A stretch of DNA of 64,000 bases from Ruminococcus sp. (GCA_017457955.1 JAFTGL010000002.1:1-64000), one strand, 5' to 3'; positions 16,621 to 25,135 are shown, counted from the stretch's first letter. Notes: generated by a model from the sequence alone, not told the origin. Made by a program: numbers and translations.

Positions 16621-18765
16621 TTACCATCTGCCTCCGGGACCGCCTGGCTGATTGCCGCCGCCCGAAGAGGTGGAGGGCGAGCAGCTTGTGCCGCCCGATA
16701 CCGTCCCGCCTGTGCCGTAGCCGTAGCTGTTGAGCGTGCCGCTGTAGGTGCCGCCCGTAACGAACTTCACGTTCGACAGGGATGATGTGCTGTCGGAGTA
16801 GAACAGGATACCGAGGCTGCCGGAGAGCTGACTCTTGACCGCCGCGAGGACGCTGCCGCTGCTGTCGGTCACGCATACGGTCGAGCCCTTGGTCACAGAA
16901 CCGATGCTCTTGTTATAAACAGCGTTGCCAGTCTTAGAGGTGATGTCCTCCCACATCGCGCTTGCGGAGCAGAGAGCCGCGACCGTACCGCCGTTGAAGC
17001 CGACCGTACCGTCCGCGTCTACCGCGAAGTTACCGCCTGAGTTGGGACCCTGCACCACGACGATACCGCCGTTGAAGTTCAGCGCGCCGTTCGAGTCGAC
17101 GCCGTCGCCGGATGAGACCACATAGACCTCGCCGCCGTTGACGGTGATGGCGTTATTGGAGGAAGAGCCGGGCTGGAAGGGGTTCTGACCTGGTCTGCCG
17201 CCCTGCGAGCTGCTGTCCTGACCGCCCGCTGCGTTGATGCCGTCGTCGGACGCGACCACGCTGATAACGCCGCCGTTGATGATGACGTCGTTGCCCTCAA
17301 GACCCTCATAGCTCTTGGTGATGATGATGGTGCCGTCCTCGATGGTGAGGGTGGTGTCGGCATGCATGCCGTCGTCGCCGGAGCTGATGTTGAACTCGCC
17401 GCCGTAGATGGTGACGTTGCCGTTACAGTGGACGCTGTCGTCGCCGCTATTGATAGTATACGTACCGCTGTTGACATAGAGGTCGGATTCCGCCTTGATG
17501 CCCTTGCCGGTCGTGTTCGCGGTGAGGTCGATGTTCTCCGTTGTCAGGGTAGAAGCCGCCGTGACCGCCTCGTCGCCCGAGGTGAGATCATACGTACCGC
17601 CGGTCAGGTTGACCGCCGCATTGCCGTTGATACAGTCATCAGTAGTATTCAGCGTATAAGTACCCGCGTCGATCACGATGTCGAGGTCAGCCTTGATCGC
17701 CTTGCCGACCGCGGTGATATTCGCGGTCTTTAACAGCGTCAGATTCAACGTGCCCTCGCTGTCGATACCGTCGGAAGCGGAGTTGATAGTGATCTCCACG
17801 TTCTTGCCGTTCACGGTGATGTCGTCGTTCGCGTGGATCGCGTCTTTCGCGGTAGTGGTGATATTGAACACGCCGTTCTCAATCGAGATATCGTCGCTGG
17901 AGCTGATACCGTGCTTGTAGTTGCCGGTCACGTTCAAGGTGCCCTTGCCCTTGATCTCGAGGGTATCGTCGCTGTTCAGCGTGCCCTTCGCCGCCGAGCA
18001 GTCGACCGTGTAGGTGACGCCGTTCACGGTGTAATCGGTCGCCGCCGCATAGGTCGCGCCGTCGACCAGCGTATTAGTCGTGCCGCTCTCGAGGGTGATA
18101 AACGACTTCTTGTCGCGGTCAAAGTAGATCGCAGGACCGCTCGTATTGGTCAGGCTCATGCCGTTGAGTCTTAATTTCACCTTATCGTTGATGTCTTTTT
18201 CATCGCCGGTGTAGACGTAGATCATGCCGTCGGAGCACGTTCCGGTGACCTCCCAGTCGCCGCCCTCGGTGATAAAGACGATGTTGCCGACAACATACGC
18301 GCCGTTTCCTGTGACGGTAATGCCGCTGTCGGAGAGAACGATCGTGCCGGTATTTTCTTTCCATTCGTCGCCGGTCAGCTCCGCCTCAGTGGGAGCGACC
18401 GTCTCAGCCTCAGTCGGCGTTACTTCGGATGTGATCGGTTCACCGACGTCACAATTCACCGTGATACCGACCAGCCAGCGCTGGATCAGAGTCGCGTCAA
18501 GGATGGTAGGCTCACCGTCGCCGTCAACGTCCGCGGCGAGCTGTGCCTCATCCGACATTTCCACAATACCGACCAAAAATCGCTGGATCACGGTCGCGTC
18601 GAGGATGGTGATCTCGCCGTCGAGGTCGGCGTCGCCGAGCAGCAGTTCATCAGCCGCAGTCTGCACAGCGTCCGTTTCAGCCGCCGAAGCCGCCGTCATC
18701 GGCAGCATCATCACGGTGATCAGGATGGATAAAAGTATCGCGATGGGTTTGAGGTGTTTGCGCAT
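16621..18765 (-). CDS. Secreted beta-helix carbohydrate-binding protein with N-terminal dockerin
   Basis: A 714-residue exported protein. It has a signal peptide (about residues 1-28), then a type I dockerin with two EF-hand-like repeats (GDADLDGEITILDATVIQRF and VDGDGEPTILDATLIQRW), then a Pro/Thr/Glu linker. The rest is a long right-handed beta-helix of Asn/Gly-rich rungs with repeated SSDD, NSGDDSV, SSGDDGM and SDDGINA turns. It resembles the DUF4353 / Cthe_2159-type family, known to bind polysaccharide and calcium. The tail is Gly/Pro-rich. The ATG at 18765 follows AAGGAG. The dockerin would anchor it to a cohesin of a cellulosome-like complex. An N-terminal dockerin is less usual than a C-terminal one. 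Confidence 0.85.
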   Translation of the reverse strand: MRKHLKPIAILLSILITVMMLPMTAASAAETDAVQTAADELLLGDADLDGEITILDATVIQRFLVGIVEMSDEAQLAADVDGDGEPTILDATLIQRWLVGITVNCDVGEPITSEVTPTEAETVAPTEAELTGDEWKENTGTIVLSDSGITVTGNGAYVVGNIVFITEGGDWEVTGTCSDGMIYVYTGDEKDINDKVKLRLNGMSLTNTSGPAIYFDRDKKSFITLESGTTNTLVDGATYAAATDYTVNGVTYTVDCSAAKGTLNSDDTLEIKGKGTLNVTGNYKHGISSSDDISIENGVFNITTTAKDAIHANDDITVNGKNVEITINSASDGIDSEGTLNLTLLKTANITAVGKAIKADLDIVIDAGTYTLNTTDDCINGNAAVNLTGGTYDLTSGDEAVTAASTLTTENIDLTANTTGKGIKAESDLYVNSGTYTINSGDDSVHCNGNVTIYGGEFNISSGDDGMHADTTLTIEDGTIIITKSYEGLEGNDVIINGGVISVVASDDGINAAGGQDSSSQGGRPGQNPFQPGSSSNNAITVNGGEVYVVSSGDGVDSNGALNFNGGIVVVQGPNSGGNFAVDADGTVGFNGGTVAALCSASAMWEDITSKTGNAVYNKSIGSVTKGSTVCVTDSSGSVLAAVKSQLSGSLGILFYSDSTSSLSNVKFVTGGTYSGTLNSYGYGTGGTVSGGTSCSPSTSSGGGNQPGGPGGRW

Positions 18766-18880
18766 AGTTTTCACTCCTTCATTGATTCGGGATTTGTCCC
18801 ATTTATCATTTGACGCTTCAATTATGACTTGTCAATATGATCTCTGTGTGGCAAAAATGTGAAAACTATGTGAAAATTGA

Positions 18881-18909
18881 TTTACAACCCGCCCGATTTC
18901 ATGTAATAT
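18881..18909 (+). promoter_or_regulatory. Promoter of the DUF1624 gene
   Basis: TTTACA (18881-18886), 17 bp, TAATAT (18904-18909) in the divergent gap after the dockerin protein gene. Confidence 0.5.
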
Positions 18910-18940
18910 AATATCGATAAATGAAAAGGCAAGTGAAAAA

Positions 18941-19693
18941 ATGACCGAAATAAAAGTATCTCCCCGCTACAGCCTGCTCGACGCCGTCCGTGCCGTCGCC
19001 GTCATCAATATGATCGCCTACCATCTATGCTACAACATCTTCTGCGTTTTCGGCGTGTGGGCGGATTTCTACCGCGCGATGCCCGTCATCATCTGGGAGC
19101 GCTTCATCTGCTGTACCTTCATCATCGTGTCGGGCATGTCGATGAACTTTTCCCGCCACGGCTGGCGGCGTGGTATCATCGTCAACCTATGCGGCTTTCT
19201 CGTCACTGCCGTCACCGTGCTGATCATGCCTGACCAGCAGATATGGTTCGGCGTGCTGAACTTTCTCGGCTGTGCCATGCTGATCACCTTCGCCCTGCGC
19301 GCGGAGCTCAGCCGTATCAAGCCCCTTATCGGGACGATCGTCTTTTTCGTCCTTTTCATGCTGTTCTATGGGATCCCATGCGGATTTATCGGGCTGTTTT
19401 CCTATCCGCTGATCACCCTGCCCGAAGCACTGTATGAGTATCGCTGGCTCGCCTTCCTCGGCTTTCCGCCCGACGGCTTTTACTCCGCCGACTACTTCCC
19501 GCTGCTCCAGTGGATCTTCCTCTACCTCTTCGGCTATGAGCTGTGGCGGTTCATCGCGCAAAAAGGTCTCGACCGCTTCTTCTATACAAAAATCCCCGTG
19601 CTCGATTTCATCGGCAGACACAGCCTTATCATCTATCTTGCCCACCAGCCGCTGCTATACGGCGTCTGCTGGTTGATCTTCAATCTGATATAA
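18941..19693 (+). CDS. DUF1624 / heparan-alpha-glucosaminide acetyltransferase-like membrane protein
   Basis: A 250-residue polytopic membrane protein with about seven hydrophobic segments. The start RYSLLDAVRAVAVINMIAYHLCYN, with its His in the first helix, and the end FIGRHSLIIYLAHQPLL match the acyltransferase-type DUF1624 family, whose eukaryotic member acetylates terminal glucosamine. The substrate here is unknown but is likely a cell-envelope glycan. It is a single gene between its promoter and a bidirectional terminator. The start codon lacks a strong ribosome binding site; AAGTGA is the nearest purine run. Confidence 0.8.
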   Translation: MTEIKVSPRYSLLDAVRAVAVINMIAYHLCYNIFCVFGVWADFYRAMPVIIWERFICCTFIIVSGMSMNFSRHGWRRGIIVNLCGFLVTAVTVLIMPDQQIWFGVLNFLGCAMLITFALRAELSRIKPLIGTIVFFVLFMLFYGIPCGFIGLFSYPLITLPEALYEYRWLAFLGFPPDGFYSADYFPLLQWIFLYLFGYELWRFIAQKGLDRFFYTKIPVLDFIGRHSLIIYLAHQPLLYGVCWLIFNLI

Positions 19694-19695
19694 GA

Positions 19696-19732
19696 ATAAA
19701 AGCCTGCAGCAATTCACCGCTGCAGGCTTATC
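19696..19732. terminator. Bidirectional terminator
   Basis: AAGCCTGCAGC (19700-19710) pairs perfectly with GCTGCAGGCTT (19719-19729) between convergent genes. Confidence 0.9.
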
Positions 19733-19739
19733 TAATATA

Positions 19740-20900
19740 CTAATCTATCCCGACCAGCTTCAAGCCGATCGCCGAGCCGAAGTACACTGCCATATCCGCC
19801 GCCATCCCCTGCGGATCTCCGTCAGGCGTGTTGGAGAGGACTGTCAGAAAGAAATCATACTCGGGCACATAGAACACCGCGCTGTAAAACGACGGGATAT
19901 AGCCGTAGTGATAAACGACCTTTGTAGCGCCCTCGTCATTGATCATCAGCCCGTAGCCGTAGCCCAGCTCATCCGCGGAGCTGTAATTCTTTGTCATCAT
20001 CTTCAGCGAATCCTCGCCGACGACCTCGCCCGCCATCATTCCGCGGTACCACCGATACAAGTCCTTCGGAGTCGTCAGGATATCGCCGCAGCCGTATTCC
20101 ACGCCCTTGTAGGGGTAATAATCCTTTTTGAACTCGCTCAGATCGGGCTGTGCGACGGTCGCGCCGATAGAATCGTCAAAGTCGTCGATAAACGCCGAGT
20201 GCTCCATCCCGAGCGGCTCGAAAATATGCTGACGCACATATTCGTGATACTCCATCCCGCTGACCTGCGCGACGATCTCGGCCAGCAGTGCATAATTCGC
20301 GTCGGAATAGTCGAACCGCTTTCCCGGCTCAAACAACAGCTCCTTTGACAAGAAAAACTCACGGATGATCTTGCGGTTTTCCTCCGCGGCCGCCTTGTCA
20401 GAGATAACGATACCCGTCTCCTCACTGTCGTCACAGCTCACGACCACCTTCCCGTTACGGTTATCCACGGAATAATCGGGGATACCCGAGCGCTGGTACA
20501 ACAGCTCCTCAACGGTGATATCGTCGCAATATTGATAGTCGGAAAAGTACTTCCTCAGCGTATCCTTGAGATCGAGCTGCCCTGCCTCATATAATTGCAT
20601 GATGCTCGAAGCGGTGAACTGCTTCGTCAGCGAAGCGACGCCGAAGGCGGTCTCGGTCGTACAGGCTTCATCCGCCGTCGCCATACCCGCGCCGCCGTCA
20701 AAGATCTCTTCGCCCTGATACACGGCGTACACCGCGCCGCTGAACCCGCGGTCATTCATCATCGCGGAAAGCCGCGTTTGTATTCGGTTTTTATCCTCTT
20801 CGGTCAGCGTTTTCACAGGCGCCTTACACCCCGCGATACATCCCGCCAGCATTACCGCGCACAGCAGCAGCGCCGACAATTTCATCTGTTTTTTCATCAT
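19740..20900 (-). CDS. Serine hydrolase lipoprotein (beta-lactamase / class C PBP family)
   Basis: A 386-residue exported lipoprotein. The signal peptide ends in a lipobox (VMLAGC), so it is anchored outside the membrane. The penicilloyl-serine fold motifs are present: SLTK (SxxK) near residue 94, YAN (YxN; YSDANYALL) near residue 205, and YHYGYIP as the third HxG-type motif. The family includes D-alanyl-D-alanine carboxypeptidases, esterases and AmpH-like peptidases; the substrate cannot be fixed here. It starts with two ATG codons after GAGGGT. It lies just after the Gx-transporter gene on the same strand and may be read together with it. Confidence 0.85.
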   Translation of the reverse strand: MMKKQMKLSALLLCAVMLAGCIAGCKAPVKTLTEEDKNRIQTRLSAMMNDRGFSGAVYAVYQGEEIFDGGAGMATADEACTTETAFGVASLTKQFTASSIMQLYEAGQLDLKDTLRKYFSDYQYCDDITVEELLYQRSGIPDYSVDNRNGKVVVSCDDSEETGIVISDKAAAEENRKIIREFFLSKELLFEPGKRFDYSDANYALLAEIVAQVSGMEYHEYVRQHIFEPLGMEHSAFIDDFDDSIGATVAQPDLSEFKKDYYPYKGVEYGCGDILTTPKDLYRWYRGMMAGEVVGEDSLKMMTKNYSSADELGYGYGLMINDEGATKVVYHYGYIPSFYSAVFYVPEYDFFLTVLSNTPDGDPQGMAADMAVYFGSAIGLKLVGID

Positions 20901-20904
20901 ACCC

Positions 20905-21408
20905 TCATTTTTTCCAATTCTTTAAGCGCAGAGTCACAAACTGCGCGCATAACCCCGTAAACAGTCCCGCAAGACACCCCGATACCAGCAGGAACGGATA
21001 GTACAGTATCAGCTGCGGCGTCTGCATGACGATCAGCGCCGCCGCCATCTGACCCGTGTTGTGCAGTACAGCGCCCAACACCGACGCGATCCACAGGTGT
21101 TTTTCATCGATCCACCGCCTGAGCAATAACATTCCTATCAGGCACAGCGCCGCACCTGACGCGCTGTAGATCAGCGCCATGAAGTTGCCGCTGAATACCG
21201 CGCCCAGCGCCAGCCGCACCGCGACGACCGCCGCCACCTCATGCGCCTTGTAGTGATACACCGCGTACACGGTGATGATATTCGACAGCCCCAGCTTGAT
21301 CCCGGGGATGGGAAAGGGGTTGGGGATCTGCAATTCTATGACAAAGATGATCAGCGCGACCGCTGTCAGCACACTCAGCTCCGTCAATCTCCTTACTCTC
21401 GCGCTCAT
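20905..21408 (-). CDS. Gx transporter family protein (heptaprenyl diphosphate synthase component I-like)
   Basis: A 167-residue membrane protein with about five helices. The sequence IPNPFPIPGIKLGLSNIITVY and the Gly-rich RLALGAVFSGNF segment are typical of the Hpre_diP_synt_I / Gx transporter family, which resembles ECF-type substrate-binding membrane proteins. The ATG at 21408 is preferred (GAGG 5 nt upstream); a GTG two codons earlier is possible. The preceding NusG-II gene overlaps its start. Together with that gene and the divergent apbE it forms a group that, in other Gram-positive bacteria, belongs to flavin-based extracytoplasmic electron transfer. Confidence 0.85.
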   Translation of the reverse strand: MSARVRRLTELSVLTAVALIIFVIELQIPNPFPIPGIKLGLSNIITVYAVYHYKAHEVAAVVAVRLALGAVFSGNFMALIYSASGAALCLIGMLLLRRWIDEKHLWIASVLGAVLHNTGQMAAALIVMQTPQLILYYPFLLVSGCLAGLFTGLCAQFVTLRLKNWKK

Positions 21409-21410
21409 CG

Positions 21411-21776
21411 TCACCTCGTCACCGCGTCAACACTGTCGACGCTGTCCGTGAACTCGATCACCAGCTTGTGCGGCAGACAGACGATCGGCATCGACGAGCT
21501 TCTCAGCCACCCCATGTTCACGCAGGTTTTGTCGGGGCAGTCTGCGTCCGACACCCTGATTTGATGGTTCTGGATCTCGACGGTATTGACGTGCCCCTCA
21601 TAGGTCACGTCAAACGTTCTGTCCTCTGCGGTACTCAGATCGATCGTTTCGATGACCTCGCCGTCCGAGACGATCCGCACCGTGTTTTTCTGCGGCGCGG
21701 TCAGCACGAACACAGAACCGACAATGCCCGCGATAAAGATCACCGCTATGATAATGATAAAGACCTTGTTCTTCAT
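21411..21776 (-). CDS. NusG domain II-containing membrane-anchored protein
   Basis: A 121-residue protein with one N-terminal membrane helix (residues about 5-27) followed by a small extracytoplasmic beta domain. The pattern VSDADCPDKTCVNMGW with ICLPHKL-like end (IVCLPHKLVIEF) is the NusG-II family signature, with a Cys pair in the middle and one near the end. AAGGGA precedes the ATG. It overlaps the Gx-transporter gene at its stop. The same pair occurs beside ApbE and FMN-binding proteins in other Firmicutes, which suggests an electron-transfer accessory role. Confidence 0.85.
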   Translation of the reverse strand: MKNKVFIIIIAVIFIAGIVGSVFVLTAPQKNTVRIVSDGEVIETIDLSTAEDRTFDVTYEGHVNTVEIQNHQIRVSDADCPDKTCVNMGWLRSSSMPIVCLPHKLVIEFTDSVDSVDAVTR

Positions 21777-21849
21777 CTGCTTCCCTTAACTTTCATTACG
21801 ATAGCAAATATTTTAGCACATTAAATCGCAATATGCAATATCTATGTCA

Positions 21850-21878
21850 TTGACTATCCGTCAAAGATGTGCTAATCT
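21850..21878 (+). promoter_or_regulatory. apbE promoter
   Basis: TTGACT (21850-21855), 17 bp, TAATCT (21873-21878). The predicted start falls at or next to the apbE ATG at 21885. Confidence 0.5.
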
Positions 21879-21884
21879 TGAAGC

Positions 21885-22907
21885 ATGAATATGCTGAAAA
21901 AAGGCGCCGTCTGCGCCGTTATCCTGTCCCTGATCCTCACCGTGACCGCCTGCGGCAGCACAAAGCCCGTCACATCCTCTTTTGAAGCGATGGACACGCT
22001 GATGTCGCTCACCGTCTACGGCGACGAGAGTATCTGTGACGCTATCGAAAACCGCATCCTGACGCTCGATGAAACGCTCGACGCGACCGACGAGAACAGC
22101 GAACTTTACCGCTTGAATACTAAGAAATCCGCGACGGTCAGCACCGATACCGCCGATCTGCTCAGCCGTTCCCTGCAGCTCTGCAAAGAGCTCGACGGCA
22201 GCTTCGACATCACCGTCTATCCTGCCGTTCTCGCATGGGGCTTCACCACAGGCGAATACCGCGTCCCCGACGACAGCGAGCTGAAAACCCTCGCCGAAAA
22301 CATCGACTATACCGCCGTCAGCTTGGACGGCGATACCGCCTCTATCCCCGAAAACGTCATGCTCGACCTCGGCGCGGTCGCGAAGGGCTATGCCGCGGAT
22401 GAATCCCTCAACATCCTGCAAGACAGCCCCGCGCAGGCGGCAGTCCTCAACCTCGGCGGCACCGTCTGTCTCTACGGCAAAAAGCCCGACGGTACGCGCT
22501 TCAAGGTCGGTATCGCCGATCCCGAAAATCCCGCAGGCTATTTCGGCTATCTTTCCTGCGGCGAAGGCGTTGTCGCGACCTCGGGCGGCTATGAGCGGTA
22601 TTTCGAAAAGGACGGCGTCACCTACATCCACATCCTTGACCCCGCTGCCGCGAAGCCCGTCAATAACAACATCCGATCGGTCACCATCGTCTGTGACGAC
22701 GGAACAAAAGCCGACGCCATGTCCACCGCCCTGTTCGTCATGGGACTCGACAAGGCGACGGGGTATTATCAAAATCACGACGGCTTTGATTTCATCATCC
22801 TCACCGACGACAACAAATTATATATCACCGAGGGTATTTACAATGACTTCACCCTCGCCGACGGCTATGACTTCACTATCGAGAAAGTCGGCAAATCATC
22901 CGATTAA
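21885..22907 (+). CDS. apbE: FAD:protein FMN transferase ApbE, lipoprotein
   Basis: Attaches FMN through a phosphoester bond to Thr/Ser of target redox proteins outside the membrane. The 340-residue protein has a signal peptide with lipobox (LTVTAC), the AMDTLMSLTVYG start, the LDLGAVAKGYAAD motif and LNLGGTV, and near the end the metal-binding DDGTKADAMSTALFVMG segment. It is divergent from the NusG-II/Gx-transporter genes. No FMN-binding substrate protein is present in the window, so the target must be elsewhere. A second start at 21891 is possible; neither has a clear ribosome binding site. Confidence 0.93.
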   Translation: MNMLKKGAVCAVILSLILTVTACGSTKPVTSSFEAMDTLMSLTVYGDESICDAIENRILTLDETLDATDENSELYRLNTKKSATVSTDTADLLSRSLQLCKELDGSFDITVYPAVLAWGFTTGEYRVPDDSELKTLAENIDYTAVSLDGDTASIPENVMLDLGAVAKGYAADESLNILQDSPAQAAVLNLGGTVCLYGKKPDGTRFKVGIADPENPAGYFGYLSCGEGVVATSGGYERYFEKDGVTYIHILDPAAAKPVNNNIRSVTIVCDDGTKADAMSTALFVMGLDKATGYYQNHDGFDFIILTDDNKLYITEGIYNDFTLADGYDFTIEKVGKSSD

Positions 22908-22919
22908 AGGAGCACTGTT

Positions 22920-23291
22920 ATGCGCAAAACCAAAAGATCCGGCTCATTTTTCCTGATCCTCTTATTCAACATCATGCTCAACTTCCGCCTCACCATCCCG
23001 GGATGGATCCTGCTCGTCCTGACGTTCATCATCCCGCAGTACATCAAGTGGTGGTACTGCCTTGTCTACTTCGGGGCGTTCCTGTTATATATGGTCGTCT
23101 GGATGCTGGTGCTGTGGGGACTGGGCGCATGGGCAAACTCCGTACCGCCGACCCCTCCGGTCAAGAACAAAAATCCCTATTCGGTGAAAAGCAACGCCGT
23201 TCCGAAACCCATCGAGAACAAAAACCCCTATTCGGTCGGGAGCGCCGCGTCATCGAAGCTAACCGAACCCAATCAAAGAGAAGGAGAATGA
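22920..23291 (+). CDS. Small membrane protein with repeated NKNPYSV tail
   Basis: A 123-residue protein with a basic start (MRKTKRSG), two or three hydrophobic segments (about residues 10-70) and a Pro/Asn-rich soluble tail. The tail holds the motif NKNPYSV twice (KNKNPYSVKS and ENKNPYSVGS), 18 residues apart. AAAGGAG precedes the ATG. It lies 12 bp after apbE and only a few bases before the esterase gene, so all three probably share a transcript. I do not recognise the family. Confidence 0.65.
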   Translation: MRKTKRSGSFFLILLFNIMLNFRLTIPGWILLVLTFIIPQYIKWWYCLVYFGAFLLYMVVWMLVLWGLGAWANSVPPTPPVKNKNPYSVKSNAVPKPIENKNPYSVGSAASSKLTEPNQREGE

Positions 23292-23293
23292 AC

Positions 23294-24445
23294 ATGAAAA
23301 AAGCACTTTGCCTGATCTTCTGTATCGCGCTTCTTGCGCTGACCCTCACCGCCTGCGGTTCATCCGACAGCGGCACACCGCTTTTCACGGTCGTGGACAA
23401 AGCGACCCGTGAAAATGTCACCGCGACCTTCAAAAATACCGATAGCGGCGACACCCTCGAAGTCAAGATGACAAAGAAAGACCTTTCGGGCGACAGCTTT
23501 GCCTTCTACACCTGTCACGCCGACACAGCGCTTTATGACCGCGTTATCATCGACTCTGACGGTCTTGAGACCGAGGAGCTCGCTTACAACGATTATTGCA
23601 CAGCATGGGATCTGACCTCCGGACGCGCATACCCCGGTACTGATCCCGAAGCGGTTGCACCGAAATATGAGCGTAAAACCTTTGATTATCAGAAGCGCAC
23701 CAAGGACATCCTGATCCGGACGCCCGAGGATTACGGCGAAAATCCCGATGAAAAATACTCTGTCATCTACATGACCGACGGTCAGAACCTCTTTGACCGC
23801 TCCGCCACCTCCACCGGCAGCTGGGCAGTCGCCGAAAGCGCGCTCGCGATGGCTGAGAACGGCGGCGAAAAATGCATCATTGTCGGTATTGAGAACGCCG
23901 ACAGCTGGCGCGACGACGAGCTGACCCCCGACATCGGCGAGGTTCTCTCCGAGGACTACGAGGACGGTCACGGCGAATATTTCTCCGACTTTGTCGTCGA
24001 CACTGTCATGCCCTACATCAACGAAAATTACAGCGTCTATACCGACCGCGAGCACACCCACATCTGCGGCAGTTCCTCGGGCGGTATCGAGAGCTTTTAC
24101 ATCGCGATGGAGCACCCCGATAAATTCAGCTCCGTCGGCGCCCTGTCCCCCGCCTTCCTGCTGTACAGCGACGAAACATGGGTCGATTATCTGAGTAAGA
24201 AGGACTTTTCCGAAAACGCTCCCCTCGTCTACCTCTACTGCGGCAACGGCAAAGCCGACCAGCTCGAACAGCAGCTCTATATCGGCACCGTCGCCATGCC
24301 CGACACCCTCAAAAAAATCGGCTACCCCGAGGATAAGGTGGTCATGAAGCTCTACGAAGACGGCATCCACAACGAAATGTACTGGCGAGCGGTCTTCCCC
24401 GACTACCTCAAATACGCCTTCCCGAAAACAGAATCTGCACAATAA
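23294..24445 (+). CDS. Lipoprotein esterase, alpha/beta hydrolase (esterase D / enterochelin esterase-like)
   Basis: A 383-residue secreted hydrolase anchored by a lipobox (LTLTAC). The catalytic fold is clear from the YSVIYMTDGQNLF segment, the nucleophile elbow GSSSGG and the late His in YEDGIHNEMYW. A roughly 100-residue domain precedes it. Family members hydrolyse siderophore or carbohydrate esters; the substrate is open, but acetyl- or feruloyl-esterase activity would fit a plant-fibre organism. The ATG at 23294 is used because AAGGAG is 7 nt upstream; an ATG at 23288 overlapping the previous stop is too close. The frame runs open further upstream but that part overlaps the preceding gene. 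Confidence 0.82.
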   Translation: MKKALCLIFCIALLALTLTACGSSDSGTPLFTVVDKATRENVTATFKNTDSGDTLEVKMTKKDLSGDSFAFYTCHADTALYDRVIIDSDGLETEELAYNDYCTAWDLTSGRAYPGTDPEAVAPKYERKTFDYQKRTKDILIRTPEDYGENPDEKYSVIYMTDGQNLFDRSATSTGSWAVAESALAMAENGGEKCIIVGIENADSWRDDELTPDIGEVLSEDYEDGHGEYFSDFVVDTVMPYINENYSVYTDREHTHICGSSSGGIESFYIAMEHPDKFSSVGALSPAFLLYSDETWVDYLSKKDFSENAPLVYLYCGNGKADQLEQQLYIGTVAMPDTLKKIGYPEDKVVMKLYEDGIHNEMYWRAVFPDYLKYAFPKTESAQ

Positions 24446-24466
24446 ACGCCTGATTTACACATTACA

Positions 24467-24502
24467 AAAGGCTGTTTCATCCAACAAGGTGAAACAGCCT
24501 TT
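24467..24502. terminator. Bidirectional terminator
   Basis: AAAGGCTGTTTCA (24467-24479) pairs perfectly with TGAAACAGCCTTT (24490-24502). The stop codon of the minus-strand XRE gene lies at its edge. Confidence 0.9.
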
Positions 24503-24701
24503 ATCTTTTATCACTCAGACCAAGAATATAACCTGTCGAGGTATGATAAAACCTCGCCAATGCTATCAGCACATCGGTCGGGATATCTCTCTTGCCCAGC
24601 TCATAACGCGAATATGCTACTTGCGTGCAATTCAGATAGGCGGCAATATCCTTCTGCAATAAATCATTATCTTCCCGAAGCTCTCTGATTCTTTGATACA
24701 T
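24501..24701 (-). CDS. Small XRE-family repressor
   Basis: A 66-residue protein that is little more than one helix-turn-helix (LQKDIAAYLNCTQVAYSRYELG), followed by the usual ARFYHTSTGYILGLSD end. It is close in sequence to the regulator at 45577-45771. GAGGAG precedes the ATG. It lies 18 bp after another XRE gene on the same strand, so the two may be co-transcribed. It probably binds the inverted repeat upstream of the pair, or a distant site; the target is unproven. Confidence 0.85.
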   Translation of the reverse strand: MYQRIRELREDNDLLQKDIAAYLNCTQVAYSRYELGKRDIPTDVLIALARFYHTSTGYILGLSDKR

Positions 24702-24719
24702 CTGCCGCTCCTCTATATA

Positions 24720-25001
24720 TTATATAGAACCTTTCATGTCGTCAATAATGAGTCTTATATGTGATATCTGTTTATCGGTCAGACCGCTGACGTCTATGAC
24801 TTTTTTATCATCCAGATTCAGTAAATAATCCGTGCTGACCGAAAAATACTTTGCTATTTTCACGAGCATATCGACAGACGGCATGATGTTATCGTTCTCC
24901 CAATTGGAAATACTTTGCTTGGAAACGAAAAGAGCTTCTGCTAAATCGACCTGACTGACACCTTTTGCCAGTCTCAATTTCTTGATATTCTCGCTCAGCA
25001 T
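24720..25001 (-). CDS. XRE-family repressor
   Basis: A 93-residue regulator with an N-terminal helix-turn-helix (VSQVDLAEALFVSKQSISNWEN) and a short C-terminal extension (VIDVSGLTDKQISHIRLIIDDM) that probably dimerises. GGAG precedes the ATG. It is divergent from the membrane protein at 25136. The gap contains an ACAATAC-N4-GTATTGT inverted repeat overlapping both promoters, so it likely represses itself and its neighbour. The area is AT-rich and accessory-like. Confidence 0.87.
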   Translation of the reverse strand: MLSENIKKLRLAKGVSQVDLAEALFVSKQSISNWENDNIMPSVDMLVKIAKYFSVSTDYLLNLDDKKVIDVSGLTDKQISHIRLIIDDMKGSI

Positions 25002-25046
25002 ATTATCACTCCGTCAAATTTTTTAATACTATTGTATAATTTTTAC

Positions 25047-25075
25047 TTGACATTTATACAATACTTTGGTATTGT
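25047..25075 (+). promoter_or_regulatory. Promoter of the 25136 gene
   Basis: TTGACA (25047-25052), 17 bp, TATTGT (25070-25075), overlapped by the inverted repeat. A leftward promoter TTGTAT-17-TATACA can be read across the same stretch. Confidence 0.5.
25058..25075. promoter_or_regulatory. Inverted-repeat operator
   Basis: ACAATAC (25058-25064), 4 bp, GTATTGT (25069-25075), with another ATTGTAT copy near 25031. It is placed between the divergent XRE and membrane protein genes. Confidence 0.6.
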
Positions 25076-25135
25076 AATATTAGACCACAAAACACCGTAA
25101 GCAACGGAATAACTAATACAGAGGCGAAACGACAA

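Noticed and set aside
23003-23293. N-terminal extension of the lipoprotein esterase
   Set aside because: It overlaps a better-supported small membrane protein gene in another frame. The signal peptide and AAGGAG site fix the start at 23294.
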